From contig OX388350.1 in the NCBI GenBank assembly GCA_947579665.1, positions 83,595,152 through 83,659,151 on the forward strand: a DNA stretch of 64,000 bases, written 5' to 3'. Positions 23,607-35,757 of this stretch are shown piece after piece. This DNA comes from Sympetrum striolatum. Its lineage: Eukaryota > Arthropoda > Insecta > Odonata > Libellulidae. Both the position numbers and the translations under genes were made by a program. How positions within the stretch are numbered: the first letter of the stretch is position 1; each line of letters opens with the position of its first letter. A model generated the notes under the pieces. The model was not told where the DNA came from and made no database searches. It worked only from the letters and a program-made list of their open reading frames with translations.

Positions 23607-25372
23607 CCTATATAACTATTATATACGAGTAAAATGTTGCCTGCATACTGCAAGCAGATCGACAACTCTAATTTCATATCGGATTCATATCTGGACGGAC
23701 CTTATAAGGAAGAAAAAAGGATTCAAAATATTCTTAGAATTCGCTTCTATTTAATCGTCTGGCATCGAACCCGGGTCTTCCTGGTGAACTTACTATGCAG
23801 CACAATAGAAGATCAACATCTCTTACTATGTGTGAAAATTCAAGCAGAAATATTGGCTATCAAAATACGCTCTAATGTTCACGAAAGTAAATGGCTCTCT
23901 GGATTCGAACCAAGGACGATCTTGGAAATCTAAAACATGTTTCTTAAAGTTATTTATGATTTCTATCTATATGCCAAATTTCAAGTTTCTATATTATTGG
24001 TAAAGGTTTCAAAATAATTCCTAAATATCGGATCAACTTCTGATTGCAGAGACACCTGGTGTCGAACCCAGGAAATATTGTAAGCTGTGAATGCACTGTT
24101 TGATTTGTTAGGACTTGCTCTTGTATCATGCAAAGTTTGAGGTCGATAGCATGCCGGGAAGTACCTAAATTTTGTTTCCGTTATCTCCGTAAGAAATGCA
24201 TTGAGAAGTGCAAATGGCCCTCTGGGATCGAACCACGGACAATCAGCGAACATATAAAATTTGATTATGAAATATATTTATGATATCTATCCACATGCCG
24301 AGTTTCAAGTATCCATGTTATCGGGAAAGGATCCAAAAAATATATTCAAAATCGCCGCAATGCATTTTAAACGGCCGATTTTTGCCCCGACCTAGCATCG
24401 AACCATGGGCAATATTCGAAGATGTCTTTCTGATTTACGTTTGAGTTGCACGGCTTCTAGCGATCCTTCGAATTTCAACATGCTGCTTTTCTGGGAAGTG
24501 CCTCAAAAAAATTTTCGAATATCCCCACCATGTATCCTTATGGAGAAAATCGGGAATTTGGGGCCTTCTGGAATCGAACCCATGACACCGAGGTTCAATG
24601 TCGGCTTTTTCCTGGAGGTTACACGTCATGGCCATAACGTCGTAAAAATTTCAAGTCGGTGGCACTTGTGGAACATGGTTAGAATTTTGATATCACGTAA
24701 ATAGATATCATGAATATATTTCATAATCAAATTTTAGAAGTTCGCTGATGGTCCTTGGTTCGATCCCAGAGGGCCATTTGCACTTCTTACAGAGATAACG
24801 GAAACAAAATTAAGGTACTTCCCGGCATACTATCAACTTCAACCTTTGCAATATAGTAGAGCACGTCTTTACAAATCAAACTGTGCATTCAAAGCTTACA
24901 ATATTTCCTGTGTTCAACACCAGGTGTCTCTGAAATCAGAAGTTGATCCGATATTTAGGAATTACTTTGAAACCTTTCCCAATAATATAGAAACTTGAAA
25001 ATCGGCAAAAAGATAGAGATCATAAATAACTTTCAGAAACATGTTTTAGATTTCCAAGATCGTCCTTGGTTCGAATCCAGAGAGCCATTTACATTCGTGA
25101 AAATTAGAACGTCTTTTGAGGCGGTTATAGCCAATATTTCTGGTTGAATTTTAACTCATAGTTAGAGATAATGATCTTCCATTTTGCTGCATAGTAAGTT
25201 CACAGTAAAGACCCGAATTCAATGCCAGACGATGAAATTTCTGCGAATTTTAAGAAAAATTTCAATCCTTCCATTTTTTCTTTTGATGGCCGTCCCGATA
25301 TAATGCCGATATGAAAATAGTATTGTCGATCTGCATGCAGTATGCAAGCAACATTTTACTCGTATATAAATA
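23607..25372. mobile_element. Composite element 3/4: inverted copy then partial plus copy
   Basis: From 23,607 to about 24,690 the element text runs in minus orientation. From there to 25,372 it runs plus again. The outer ends (tatacgagtaaaatgttgc and its complement) could pair over hundreds of bases, so this stretch could form a very long hairpin. Element 2's right end is also the mirror of this left end. Confidence 0.65.
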
Positions 25373-25394
25373 GGTCAAACATGTATTCTAATAT

Positions 25395-25490
25395 CAATAA
25401 TAATAATAATAATAAATCGTCTTTATTTGGGCAAGATTAAGACTTAAATGTCTCTTCTTCCATCTAACCCATACACTTAGATAGATAGAA
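25395..25490 (-). mobile_element. (TTA)n retroposon 3' end
   Basis: Second satellite-embedded copy: a TTA run, ctttatttgggcaagatt and a hairpin-like gacttaaatgtctc, with ccatctaaccc inside. More diverged than the copy at 20,851. Confidence 0.55.
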
Positions 25491-26640
25491 TAGAATTATT
25501 GTAAAATTAAATACTTATTTATCCAGTTCGATCCTCTGCATTGATAGGCCTGGGATGCTCTGCATTTTTATAACCAGTATGTCCTCTAAATAAAAACAAA
25601 ACGGAGAGAATGAGATAAATATACAGCTGCAAGTAATAGATAAACATCAGCTCATATATATAAAATGAGTCAAAAAAGTATTCTTATATCAATACAATTA
25701 ATATAATATTAAATACTTATTTATCCAGTTCGATCCTCTCTCAACATTTGTGAATATCACCATTGATAGGCCTGGGATACTCTGCATTGTTATAACCAGT
25801 CTGTCAACTAAATAAACAACAAAGGGAGACACTGAGATAAATATATAGCTGCTAGTAGATAATAAACATTAATTATTATATATATAAAATGAGTCAACAA
25901 GGTAATCTAATATTAATACAATTAATATAATATTAAATATTTATTATTCCAGTTCGATCCTCTCTCAACAATTGAGAATATCACCATTGATAGGCCTGGG
26001 ATGCTCTACATTGTTATAAGCAGTATGTCATCTAAATAAACAACAAAGGGAAGGACTGAGGTAAATATACAGCTGCTAGTAGATGATAAACTTTAGCTAA
26101 TTATTATAAAATCAGTCAGCAATGTATTTTAAGGTCAATAACATTAATGTTACATAATATACTTATTTATCCTTTTTTTCGGTCTCCACATTCGTCAATC
26201 TCTACATTCTTATGCCTGGGAAACTCCCCATTGTTGTAATCAAGCTCTTATATAAATGGAAAACCTAGGGAGAGAAAGGGATAATTTGACAGCTGCTCGA
26301 AGTTGATAAACATTAGCTTATCAATATAAAATTAGTCAAAATTGTATTTTAAGATCAATAACATTAAAATTACATTCAATGATTATTTATCCAGTTTTAT
26401 CCGGTCTCCACATTCGTCAATCTCTCGATTGCCTGGGAAACTCCTCATTTTTATAACTAGGCTGTTATTTAAACAAAACCAAATGGATAGAAAGAGATAA
26501 TTATACAGCTGCCAGTTGTTGATAAACATTAGCTAATCAACATAAAATCAGTCAACAATGTATTGAAATATCAATAACATTAATGTTTCATTATTTAGTT
26601 ATTTATCCAGTTTGATTCTTCTCCATTATGGTTTAAAACC
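25490..26640 (+). repeat. Satellite array, about 222-bp unit (right part)
   Basis: The unit phrase tactta or its variant falls near 25,512, 25,714, 25,939, 26,160, 26,380 and 26,597. The last units are more diverged and fade at about 26,640. Confidence 0.85.
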
Positions 26641-26830
26641 TCTAATTCACTAACAGCCGTGTTCCAAATTTTCCTTCGATATACGAGAATTATTTACAAA
26701 TACTAGCATCCAATAAACCTGAGGCTTGCAGGAGAACAAAATTGGAACAGTTTCGCAGTTGAAAGTTATTCACGGCTCCAGCATCGAATATTTCGCAAAT
26801 TATAAAACGAAACTTCAAAGGTATCACACA
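26640..26830. other. Spacer with interrupted inverted repeat
   Basis: The phrases cagccgtgttccaaatttt and, further on, aaaattggaacag and cacggct form nested inverted matches separated by about 60-110 bases. Nothing else is recognised. Confidence 0.3.
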
Positions 26831-27190
26831 AGGCATACTCGCTTAGTCGATCACAGGTAAACTTAACGAACGAAAACCTTTCTTATTAAATGATCACCAA
26901 GCTTAGCGCATCATTACTAAGCTTAGCATGTGATAACTTCTTTTCTTAAGTGAAAATTCCGCTTAGGAAATAATAACTCCGCTTCTTAAGCGGTAACTTT
27001 TCTCAACACTTAGTAAATAATAATTCTTAAAACTGTAACTTTTATTTTTAAGTGAAAGCTTTGCTTAGCAAATGATAATTCCGCTTATAAAAAGACAACT
27101 TCTCAACTTAAGATATAACTTCGCTTATGAAATGACAACTTTGGATAAAACTGAAAACTTCGCATCGCAAAGGACAATAATAACTTCTCT
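26830..27190. repeat. Edge minisatellite of the duplicated block
   Basis: Degenerate units of about 20-25 bases with the theme gcttagcaaatgataacttc and gcttaagcggtaact. It precedes the copy II text and corresponds to the array at base 1. Confidence 0.65.
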
Positions 27191-27280
27191 AATGGAAACA
27201 AAAAAACCCCAATTACATCCATTTCAAAAAATGTTCGTACTTACAAACACACAAAACCATTCCGTATCCAGAAAATTCTG

Positions 27281-27357
27281 ACTAGACAGAGTCCGAACTC
27301 GAGACCTTTGCATGGGAGTAGATAGAGCGTAAACCACTCCGTCACCGCAGCCGGCAA
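27281..27357 (-). repeat. tRNA-like sequence, copy II
   Basis: Duplicate of the sequence at 190-264 with two or three base differences. Confidence 0.5.
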
Positions 27358-27698
27358 ATTATTTAATTTGAGATTCCCTAAGAACAGAAAACCGAATATA
27401 ATATCCCGAATATTGAAAAACCTGCGAATGCATTCAAGACAATTATTCGAAGGAAATAATTTTCATCGCGAAAGAATATCGATGAATCACTTAAATGAGT
27501 TCAGACAATCTACATTACGAGCAAACATGTTCTCTTGGAATTTCTTCACTTGGAAGTAAAACATAATTATATATTTCGCATTAATGTCTAACGAAACATC
27601 GGAAGTATAATCACGTAGCATTTGAGATTCCTTTAGAACAGAAAATTCTTCCGCGTCAGTAAAAATCTAATAATTTGAATTTCCGAATGTTGAAAATA

Positions 27699-28200
27699 CG
27701 AAAAAAATGTCATTTACCGAATGTTCAATCTCCTGCAAGCTCATTCGGAAAACATCGTTGACAGAAATATTCTGTGCTATAGTAGATTAGCAATAGATAG
27801 CTTAAGTGCATCCAAATACTCTACGCTTTAAACATATATCTGCCCTTCAAAAGTTTAAACATAACGGAAATAGATTCAAATTCTTACCGTTACTCCGGAA
27901 GTGCACCACTACGACCTTTCCCCTACGAAGTCTCATCGGGAACTGCAAATTTTGTCACTAAAAACCATTGCAAAAGACAAGCTGCGTTCTGATTGGTTGA
28001 AATTTGTTCTCCCCCCACCCCTACCTCCGACAACCGTTACATTTTAAAATACCAAAAATAATGTAAATAACTAAATATTGATTTTAAATAACTAAGTTTT
28101 GGAAATGGAATTAATTGTAAAAAAATTAATTTAAACTTTAAGCAAATTCTATAATTACCTCGAATTTAAGGATGGCTGGTATAAACTGGGTAAGGTATGG
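27699..28200 (-). promoter_or_regulatory. Promoter-like module, minus orientation, copy II
   Basis: Near-identical to 605-1,120, including the CCAAT motif and the donor-like gtaaga. The segment between it and the Helitron is about 120 bases shorter than in copy I. Confidence 0.35.
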
Positions 28201-28239
28201 AAAATAAAAAAAACCGTTGTCTTTGAAATAATGTTGATT

Positions 28240-28775
28240 TACATTTAGATTACAATTCAAACTTAAATTCAAGTTGTCGTTCTCAAACTGAGTAAATATC
28301 CTTTGGTTTCTACTTATAAAAACCCAATCTCACGCTACTGGAAACTGCATGGATTCAAATATCGCATTGGTCGTCAGGAGGACTGCATGTTTATAACATC
28401 AAAAAGTTTGGTAAATTTACGTGAATTTGGTCGAAATGCTCGAATGAAAGATTCGAATACGATATTTCACGACCAAGATAAGAATCTTCGTTTAATATTC
28501 GTTCTTTTGGTGATTGTCTCGACTCTGCACGACCATTTCTTCTAATTTAACTTTTAAAATGAATTGAAGCCTGCAAACGATAAAAGTTAAGTTTACGTGT
28601 ATTTCTTATGGAAATCTATCCAAGCTATCCTGGTTCGAACCCAGAAGAATTATCGAACAATAATAAAACGGAATTTCCTAATGATCTCGAAGAATACTTG
28701 TGCAACGTTTTACACAGTTTGGAAAACGCTGTGGCCTCAAATCGATGACAAACCCACTGTATTTCTGCTTTACAC
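28240..28775 (-). mobile_element. Helitron-like element, copy II
   Basis: Duplicate of the element at 1,285-1,826 with only scattered base changes. It shares its insertion point, so it predates the block duplication. Confidence 0.5.
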
Positions 28776-29739
28776 ATATTTTAATCTACAGTTATTTAGC
28801 TAAACTTTTCCCTTAATTCAACGTTTGAAGCGAGTGCAATCTTTAAGGCGATCAGTGATCATATTACGACACACGTTTTTAAATAATCTCTCTTTATCTG
28901 ATTAATACTCAAAGTAATGAATGTATGATTGAGAAATTGATTCCTCTATTTGAATCGTAACACCGTACACGACTTGGTTAGATAATAGCGACCAAAGTAA
29001 TGATTACTAAAGAAACGAATACTATGGTAACGGAAAATCCATGGTAACTCCAGCACGATGATCAAAACCTTTTCAATCAATACTTTTAACCGGTATTTGC
29101 AACCCAATCTCACAATGTATTGAAATAATACCACACTTAGCTAATACACGACTTGTATAATGCATGTCATTCGACAATTCTATCTTGCACGTCCCTCAAT
29201 AACACGTTCATCATAAGAAGGATCGATTTCGTAAAGGATTGCTCCTTTATAATTATTACCTTTGAATAGAAGTAGATATTCTATAGAAGCTGTACGGCAT
29301 GTCATTCAGTTGCAAAAGAAGCACAATTCAAGGAACCAGGTTCGATCTTCCATGCAACTCTCATATCCACTTCTTGGTTGTTATAGCTACCACACCACTC
29401 ACAACCACACGTAATATTTAAATATATTCACTACGAAACGTAATAAATTATACTTTTTAGTCGACACAACCACATGGATGTAAAAAATTCGTAGAAACAG
29501 TCAACTTGCACTCACCGTACTTCGCTTCGCTACTCACGATTCTTCTGAAAATAAAAGACAGTCAAACGAAGCGTTTTCGAAGGTGACATCGTCATTACCA
29601 ATGACCTCGTGATTTCGAAAGCTAAGTAAGAATTGCCGATTTTTAAGAGAGATGAACCTTCCTCTCAAACGTTTTCAGGTAGGAAATAGTTATAAATAGA
29701 ATGAGGCATTTCGCTGATATCGTACTTACTCCACGACTT

Positions 29740-30375
29740 TATCTGAACCGTTCTTCTTGAGCGACAACATAATCCCAACTTCTCTTTTCCCCATTGATTC
29801 TATATCTCAAACTTTGCAGCAAATACACTTTTTTATCGTCAATTAAACACTTTGCTGCATATATACTTTTCTACATCGTCCACTAAACAATTGCTCAGCG
29901 GTACTTCAGCACTTTCATACCTTCTTAAATGGGATGATACAGAATCAACTTTTTGGGGATTACTATTGTACAAGAGCTCCATAGGACATCGTTTACTAAA
30001 CCAAACATTATAACATTATATTATGTGCCACCTGATCTTATAGGCCATGAAACCATGGTCGATCTTTATAATACCGTGTGGTAACGTTTTCCAATTTCGA
30101 TAGAAGACTTAACAGGAGCAGAATTTACACCACAAACCAACCTTATGTCATCCATTAAACTCGCTTGTCCCTTGCATAAAATGACGACACTTAAAGTTAC
30201 CTTCCAAAAATTCCAGAACGATCGGAACTCGATGTTCTTTCTTTCCACGTCTGACTCACGTAACTTCAAATTCCTATGCATTGGGAAATGGTCTAATCTA
30301 TATTCGAAAGAATTTTCAAAGTGCTTCAAAATTTTCTTTGCGAAGTTATTTTGTTTGAAAGACGTCCTTTTTCGC
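29740..30375. other. 640-bp segment present only in copy II
   Basis: Copy I passes directly from ggcattttcgctgatttt to the tgtgtatgtaaca stretch, whereas copy II has about 640 extra bases between them. No inverted or target repeats are evident. Frames of about 90 codons exist on both strands (minus 30,066-30,329), but I do not recognise them. It may be an insertion in II or a loss in I. Confidence 0.5.
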
Positions 30376-32124
30376 TACATCTGTGTATGTTACATGTGCT
30401 TCGTTAGAGTATACGTATGAGAAACATACATGAAGAACGTTTTTCGACAGTTGAAGGCCTCGACTCGACTCACAGTAATATCGTAAATCAAGTGTCGAAA
30501 AGTGTGTTGTTCTAAATCTGTGATCGAAAAATTCCCAAGGAGATACATCTGATGATTGATTGATTTCGTGCTACAGTTCACAGGAATTTGGAATCCTTCG
30601 ATCTTGTTACAATGGCAAAATGCAAGATTCGACTGTAAGTACAATGACATGGTGCATTTATTTGAATGTAGTTGTATGTGAATATGAAATTTCACCCCGT
30701 GAGTAAGCATAGTGTGGTTCTACTTGGCTCTCTGATATCAGAATCTCAGTGCAAATACATTCGTATTCTAGAACGTTTAGTATTGATGAGTATGACTTGA
30801 TTGATAGTACTTACATAGGCATGATGTTTCATTGTTCAATCAATCAAAAAATAATTACGAACCCTTGATTAAGGTGGTGAGCCGTGGTAAAGTTCATCCT
30901 TAGTGAAATTTGAATTTCGATGAAGAAATCTAACGATGCCACCTGTTCTACTCTATTTATCTAATCTTGTTGCTCTAATGAATTTGTTAGCCCGTTATTC
31001 TGTGAGTTAAGTCACTGAATAGAGCCGGAGGTTCTTTGAGGTATCTACAACTCGTTTCAATCATTTTGAATGATTACGAAACTTCTTCGGAAGGAATCGT
31101 AGCATGCGTAGTTGATGAGCAAGAGAAAAAGTAAAGGTATAATGAGGGGATGTTGAAAGTAGAGCATAAGCTTTTTTTTAGAAAATACATATCTTCTCGT
31201 CTAACTTAATCCTTTCCATTAGAAAAATAGCGAAAACAGTCACCTAACTCAATGAGTTAAGCCGTTACATGTACTTGATAACTTTCAGTAGTGATTTACA
31301 TTAATTCCAAAAAGATTTACAACTTTACGATCAGATGAAACAAGAGAGTGAAGTTATAGGTATTTACGTATTCATTCTTAGAGTAGAAAAAGTTTTTATG
31401 AAGCAGATTCTTTAAAGTCGATAAATTTGGAGGTCTCGGAAATTTCAATATGCTCTAGTGAAATTTACTGCACAGGATAATTCCCTATCAATCTATATCC
31501 AACAAAGTGCAATGTATAAACTAATAGGTTACGATATTGAGAAGTCTTCAGCATAAAAGACTTCAAATAAGATGCTCCTTAGATGAGCTTCAAATGTGAT
31601 CTTTCTGATATTTAGAAACTGGAAATTCTTCGCAGTTGGGCTAAGTATTTGGTGGAGGGGTTATTTTTTCAGAGTCATTTTACCTTATTCATGTAGGAAA
31701 TTTTAAGGAAGAAAGTGAAGGTCACTAATTTTGCGAATTCTTAGCTGCTTCTCTTCTCTGCAGGATGTTTTTATCGGTCTACAATTGATATCCCCAGCAC
31801 CAATATTCATTATTTTGATGACGTCTTATATATGTAAATTTCTAAATCATTATTTCGATGTCGAAAATATTGATATATTAATCATACATATGTACAAAAA
31901 TGTAAATGCTTGGGTTTTTGTAAATATATATTTATTATCCAATCTTTAAAGATTTCGCTCTACCACTTCTGCGAGTCCGCGAAACATAAGGATGATTTTT
32001 ACCAAAATAAATCTTTCGCAAATAAATTTAAAAACATACTTTAAAAAAGATATCTTGAAATTCATCTAAATATAATTGTTTGCAATGGTTACAGTCGTGG
32101 AAAATTTCCAAGGCGGTTGGTGGG

Positions 32125-32232
32125 CGTCGCCAGATTAACAGACGGTTAAATTTCGACCAATCGGGTGACGGTAATTTCGATCATTGGATGCGCAGATGTT
32201 TTTTTTGTCAGTTGCTGTCGAGATTTCTTCCG
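32125..32232 (+). promoter_or_regulatory. Putative core promoter and first mini-exon, copy II
   Basis: Counterpart of 4,500-4,582: gaccaatcggg, an initiator TCAGTT at 32,208-32,213, then cttccg/gtgagg. The flanks have changed more than these motifs. Confidence 0.4.
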
Positions 32233-32399
32233 GTGAGGAAGTGCTGCCAAACTGATTAGTGGAAAGACTGTTGGAGTTTTGAATTTTCTATTTCGATCCA
32301 AGTTAGCGAACGTTTTTCAGAGAGCCAATCTTTTTAAAAGTGTCCGTAATCTTTTACTAATAATTGTTATTCGAGAATGTTTATATTTTTCTGAAAAAG

Positions 32400-32456
32400 G
32401 CCAGCATTAATTTTGCAACCTCTATCGCAGACTTCACCCAGGATCACCAGCGAATG
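32400..32456 (+). CDS. DFTQ mini-exon, copy II
   Basis: From an AG at 32,398-32,399 to the donor aatg/gtaagt lie 57 bases, 19 codons open in phase 0, reading ASINFATSIADFTQDHQRM. The upstream acceptor is weak because the tag of copy I has become ctg. The exon sits about 190 bases after the putative initiator and before the signal-peptide-like exon. It is either the 5' end of the message, with its last ATG as a start, or the first coding exon. Function is unknown. Confidence 0.4.
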
Positions 32457-32849
32457 GTAAGTTACCAAAGAGCCCTAATTAGAAATTGTCTTCTATTTTA
32501 TATAGTCTTCGAAATCAATGCTTTAGCGAGAAATGTAAAGGATTTAAGTGTCGAACTGTGTAAAATCGGTGCTTGACGTTTGAGATTCCAAGATTAGGTA
32601 TTAAGAACCCGTCTATCAAAGTGATATTTCTTAATTTTAATGTTAAAATCCATCAACACTAGATGAAAGATATATCTGTTTATAGCAAAGATTTGTGTGC
32701 CATTAAGATCCCAAATTTTTCAATCTTCCATAAGTAACGGAAATATAGAATAAAATATTTTGTCCTTATTCTTACCTTTTTTACAAAGATGTAAGGATGA
32801 TATTAACCTGTATTATTCACAGTAAAAGGCGATTTCATGCACGTATGAT

Positions 32850-33060
32850 TTTAAATCGTAATCTCGAGCATATCGACAATATGCGCGAAAATTTTCCAAT
32901 ATTTTCGATGTTGTAAACAACCTGTCCTACGTAAAAAACAACTTTATGTATGGACTTCAGTTGTGTATACAAAAGGGTATTTACTCTTTGCACGAACAAC
33001 AACCTGAATTCAATCTACATCTAACTTCCCTCTTGAGAATCAATTGGCGCTTCAGCTAGT
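32850..33060 (+). mobile_element. Helitron 3' end fragment
   Basis: It matches the last 200 bases of the 50-kb element (gttgtaaacaacc; gggtattt; gcacgaac; gaattcaatctac). It ends gcgcttcagCTAGT, which fits the CTRRT 3' terminus expected of Helitrons. Confidence 0.55.
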
Positions 33061-33264
33061 GTTATATATAATCTGTAAAAATATCATGTATATGATGCTT
33101 ATCTCTGCACGATTCTTTTATTAGAGTATATCGCGGGGCAAATATCAGTAGGTCAATGCTATATAAAATGATTCAACTCAAATAAGCATAACATTTTTGT
33201 AAATTAACATTGACGAATGACTTCCGTAATAAAATTCTGAAGACCATTAATTCCTACTACCATT

Positions 33265-33745
33265 TACCAATTCTGTTAATGCCAGCCATCGTTAACTTCG
33301 AGGCGATCATAGATTTAGATTAAAGATAACGTTAATTATTTCATTGTAATTTAGATTTTATTAAGGATACTCTATTAAATAAAATTAACCTATTATTATT
33401 TTAATTGTCTTTAAAAAATTTAAATATAACGGTTAACGGAAGAAGGGGTGGGGAGAAACCAATTTTGACCAATCAGAACGCCACTTACTGTTTTGTCATG
33501 TTTTTTAGCGCCAAAATTTGTAGTTCCCGATGAGACTTCGTGAGAGAAGGACCTGGTGATACACTTCCGGAATAACGTAAGAATTTGAATTGTTTTTCGT
33601 TATGATTAAACTTTAATTGAAGAAATATGTTTTTTACGCCTAGTGTATTTTGATATTTCTTCACTTATTTAAAACTTGTATTTCCAATCTATCGTGATGA
33701 AGAATATTTCTATCAACAAAGTTTTTCAATGAGCTTGTAGGATGT
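33265..33745 (+). promoter_or_regulatory. Promoter-like module, plus orientation
   Basis: It is the inverted counterpart of 605-1,120, starting at agccatcgttaacttcgagg and running through gaccaatcagaacgcc to a donor-like ataac/gtaaga. Here it faces the signal-peptide-like exon at 34,913 and could serve as its promoter and first non-coding exon. Together with the Helitron fragment beside it, it forms an inverted copy of 600-1,480. Confidence 0.35.
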
Positions 33746-34912
33746 TCAACATTCGGCAAACAAAAATTAATACATTTTATCGCCTTTTACTACGCGGAAG
33801 GTTTTCCTATTATTCTATATATATATTTAAACTTCTATCTATCTGCTTTCCACATGAGATGCTACATCTGGTATATAGTTTCTTGTTAAGGGAATGGTCG
33901 TATTTTATTATTGACGTTATACCTTAATTTTTGATTGGCGTCTCGCTGTATGTGAAGCATAAATAAATAAATAAAAATAATACTACGGAATATTCGTTCC
34001 TGGAGCCGTGATAACTTTTTCTACATGAAATATATTCCAATTTCTCTTTTCTCCCGCAAGCTTCAATTTCATCCCAAGTTTATATTTGCAAATAATTCCT
34101 ACTAAATAAATGCATTGCAGAAGCAAGGAAATGGTCACTGCTTTATTGAAGATGTTACATGCTTATAATTAGCTATGTAACGACAACCTAGGTTTGAGTC
34201 TAGGACATATTTTTAAAATTCTTTCATCTCAAGATAAGTCATATATGGTATCGGGGATTCAAATTTCAGTGCACATTACGACTCTCGATAGTGCATAGAT
34301 TCATCAATACTTTATTTGAGTGATTTTTCATAATATCACTTATAAAAGAGAACTTCTTCATTAATACGTATGTATTTATTTAATTTATTCGTAAGTAGCT
34401 CGTTATTTTTATTGTATAGCAAATTATACAACTCAACATACCGATTTCAATATCATGAATTCGGTGGGAAACTGAAGGTCAGCGGACAGCGCTTTGTTTT
34501 GAGATAACGAGGCACTTTCTATTTCCCCATGCGAGAAAGCATTTTGCCTTCCCCCTTACCTTCTTTATCAGAACTACTCTTGCTTTTTTAACAGCTCCAT
34601 TTCAAAACAATTACATTTTTGGATCATCGATTCAAACTTTCTATTGCCGAATTTTAGAATAAATCTTCGAAGTAATTCAGTCGTTGATCATGTTTAAATG
34701 GATTGCTAGGAATTAAGAATGAGTTATTTTTATAATCAGTCATCAATGAGTGTCCTTTTGCTTTCAATTACTACTTCATATTCAGCTTTACTTTCCCTAA
34801 ATTTTAAATACTCATGCATTGTCTTACGGGACATCGCTATCGATTATCATAACGTATTTCAAATTCATTCGCGAGTCGTGCCTCGAGCATCCGTTTGAAC
34901 TTTCAACTCCAG

Positions 34913-35014
34913 ATGTATTTCATAAATTACTGGTATTTAATGACAGCACTTTTTATGGTAATTATTGCTACGCTGATTTTCCGTGCCAATTCAGTGAAAA
35001 TTGAAACACCGCTC
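34913..35014 (+). CDS. Signal-peptide-like exon, module C (intact)
   Basis: A good acceptor (ctttcaactccag) precedes ATG and a donor ctc/gtatga follows. The 102 bases give 34 codons in phase 0. The peptide opens MYFINYWYLMTALFM, continues VIIATLIFRANS and then turns polar (VKIETPL). This is the pattern of a cleaved signal peptide, possibly cut near RANS. The start may be this ATG, the ATG ending the upstream mini-exon if the two are spliced, or an internal Met. Modules A and B have broken versions. The following exons in C carry two stops, so a full secreted product is doubtful. Family unknown. Confidence 0.5.
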
Positions 35015-35544
35015 GTATGAAAAGATACAGAAGTTTGAATTTTTATCTTTTCTCAAATGTTTTACAGGTTTTCTCAAGTCTATGAAATAAGACTTAAGTT
35101 CAATATATTTCTCATCAGAATATATGTATTTCTTACCAAATAACTTTATAATTTGATACTGAGAGATACTATTTGAGGAATTTCAATTTAATTTGAAATA
35201 AATAGTATTAAAAGGAACAATTATTTAAATATTGGTAATCTTCTTTTGTAAACGATTCTTATTCCATCGGATTAGAATTTTGTGAAATATTAATTCTCAT
35301 TTTGAAGACTAAATTTCTGAATTGATTCTCTCCGATTGATATTTTGCTTAAAAGGTGACCAGAATTAGACAATAATAAATGGAGATATAATTCCAAAGTA
35401 ACGTATTTCCTCATTCAACAAATTAATAATTTTAACGCATAGAGGCTCATGGCTGTGAAATAAAATACTTGATTTTTTTTAAATGATGGAAACTTAGCAC
35501 AGTAAGGGGTGTGACTTAACCAAAACGTTGTACGGGAAGTGAAA

Positions 35545-35650
35545 AATAGTTACTTGTCCAGGACTCGAACCCATGTTTCCCGATATCAAGGACGTGTCTA
35601 TGAGGTTTTGTGGTTAGAATTCTAGTGGTTAAAATACCACTATTTAGTTA
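35545..35650. repeat. tRNA-like repeat in module C
   Basis: A B-box-like stretch on the minus strand (caggactcgaacccat read plus) and an A-box-like ttttgtggttagaattc on the plus strand. Equivalent to 11,790-11,890 in module B. Confidence 0.4.
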
Positions 35651-35757
35651 AACAAACTTTAATTATTATTTTTATTCGATGCATTATTAATTTTCACCAT
35701 CAATTTTTTCTGAAGGTTTGAGGAGAATTCTAATCCATTCATATCGATATTGCCCAG

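Larger units (their letters stand above)
21090..25372. mobile_element. 4.3-kb composite insertion in one satellite unit
   Basis: The satellite text stops at gataaacattagcttatat and resumes after 25,372 at tcaaacatgtattctaat, where the unit would continue. The insert is therefore bounded precisely. Inside are two plus-oriented elements, one inverted element and a partial plus element. All carry variants of the motif GGTTCGA(T/A)NCCAG about every 150-175 bases. Edges carry gcttctccggattcattc and (TA)n. No protein is recognised. Confidence 0.75.
26830..32640. repeat. Segmental duplication, copy II (first part)
   Basis: Same orientation and order as 1-4,960. Near-identical until about 31,290 apart from scattered small gaps and one 640-bp difference at 29,740-30,375, then much more diverged. 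Homology resumes in rearranged form at 34,260-38,995. Confidence 0.9.

Noticed and set aside
22684..24704. Several 60-99 codon frames in the composite insertion
   Set aside because: The same DNA read in different copies and orientations gives unrelated broken frames, so there is no conserved protein.
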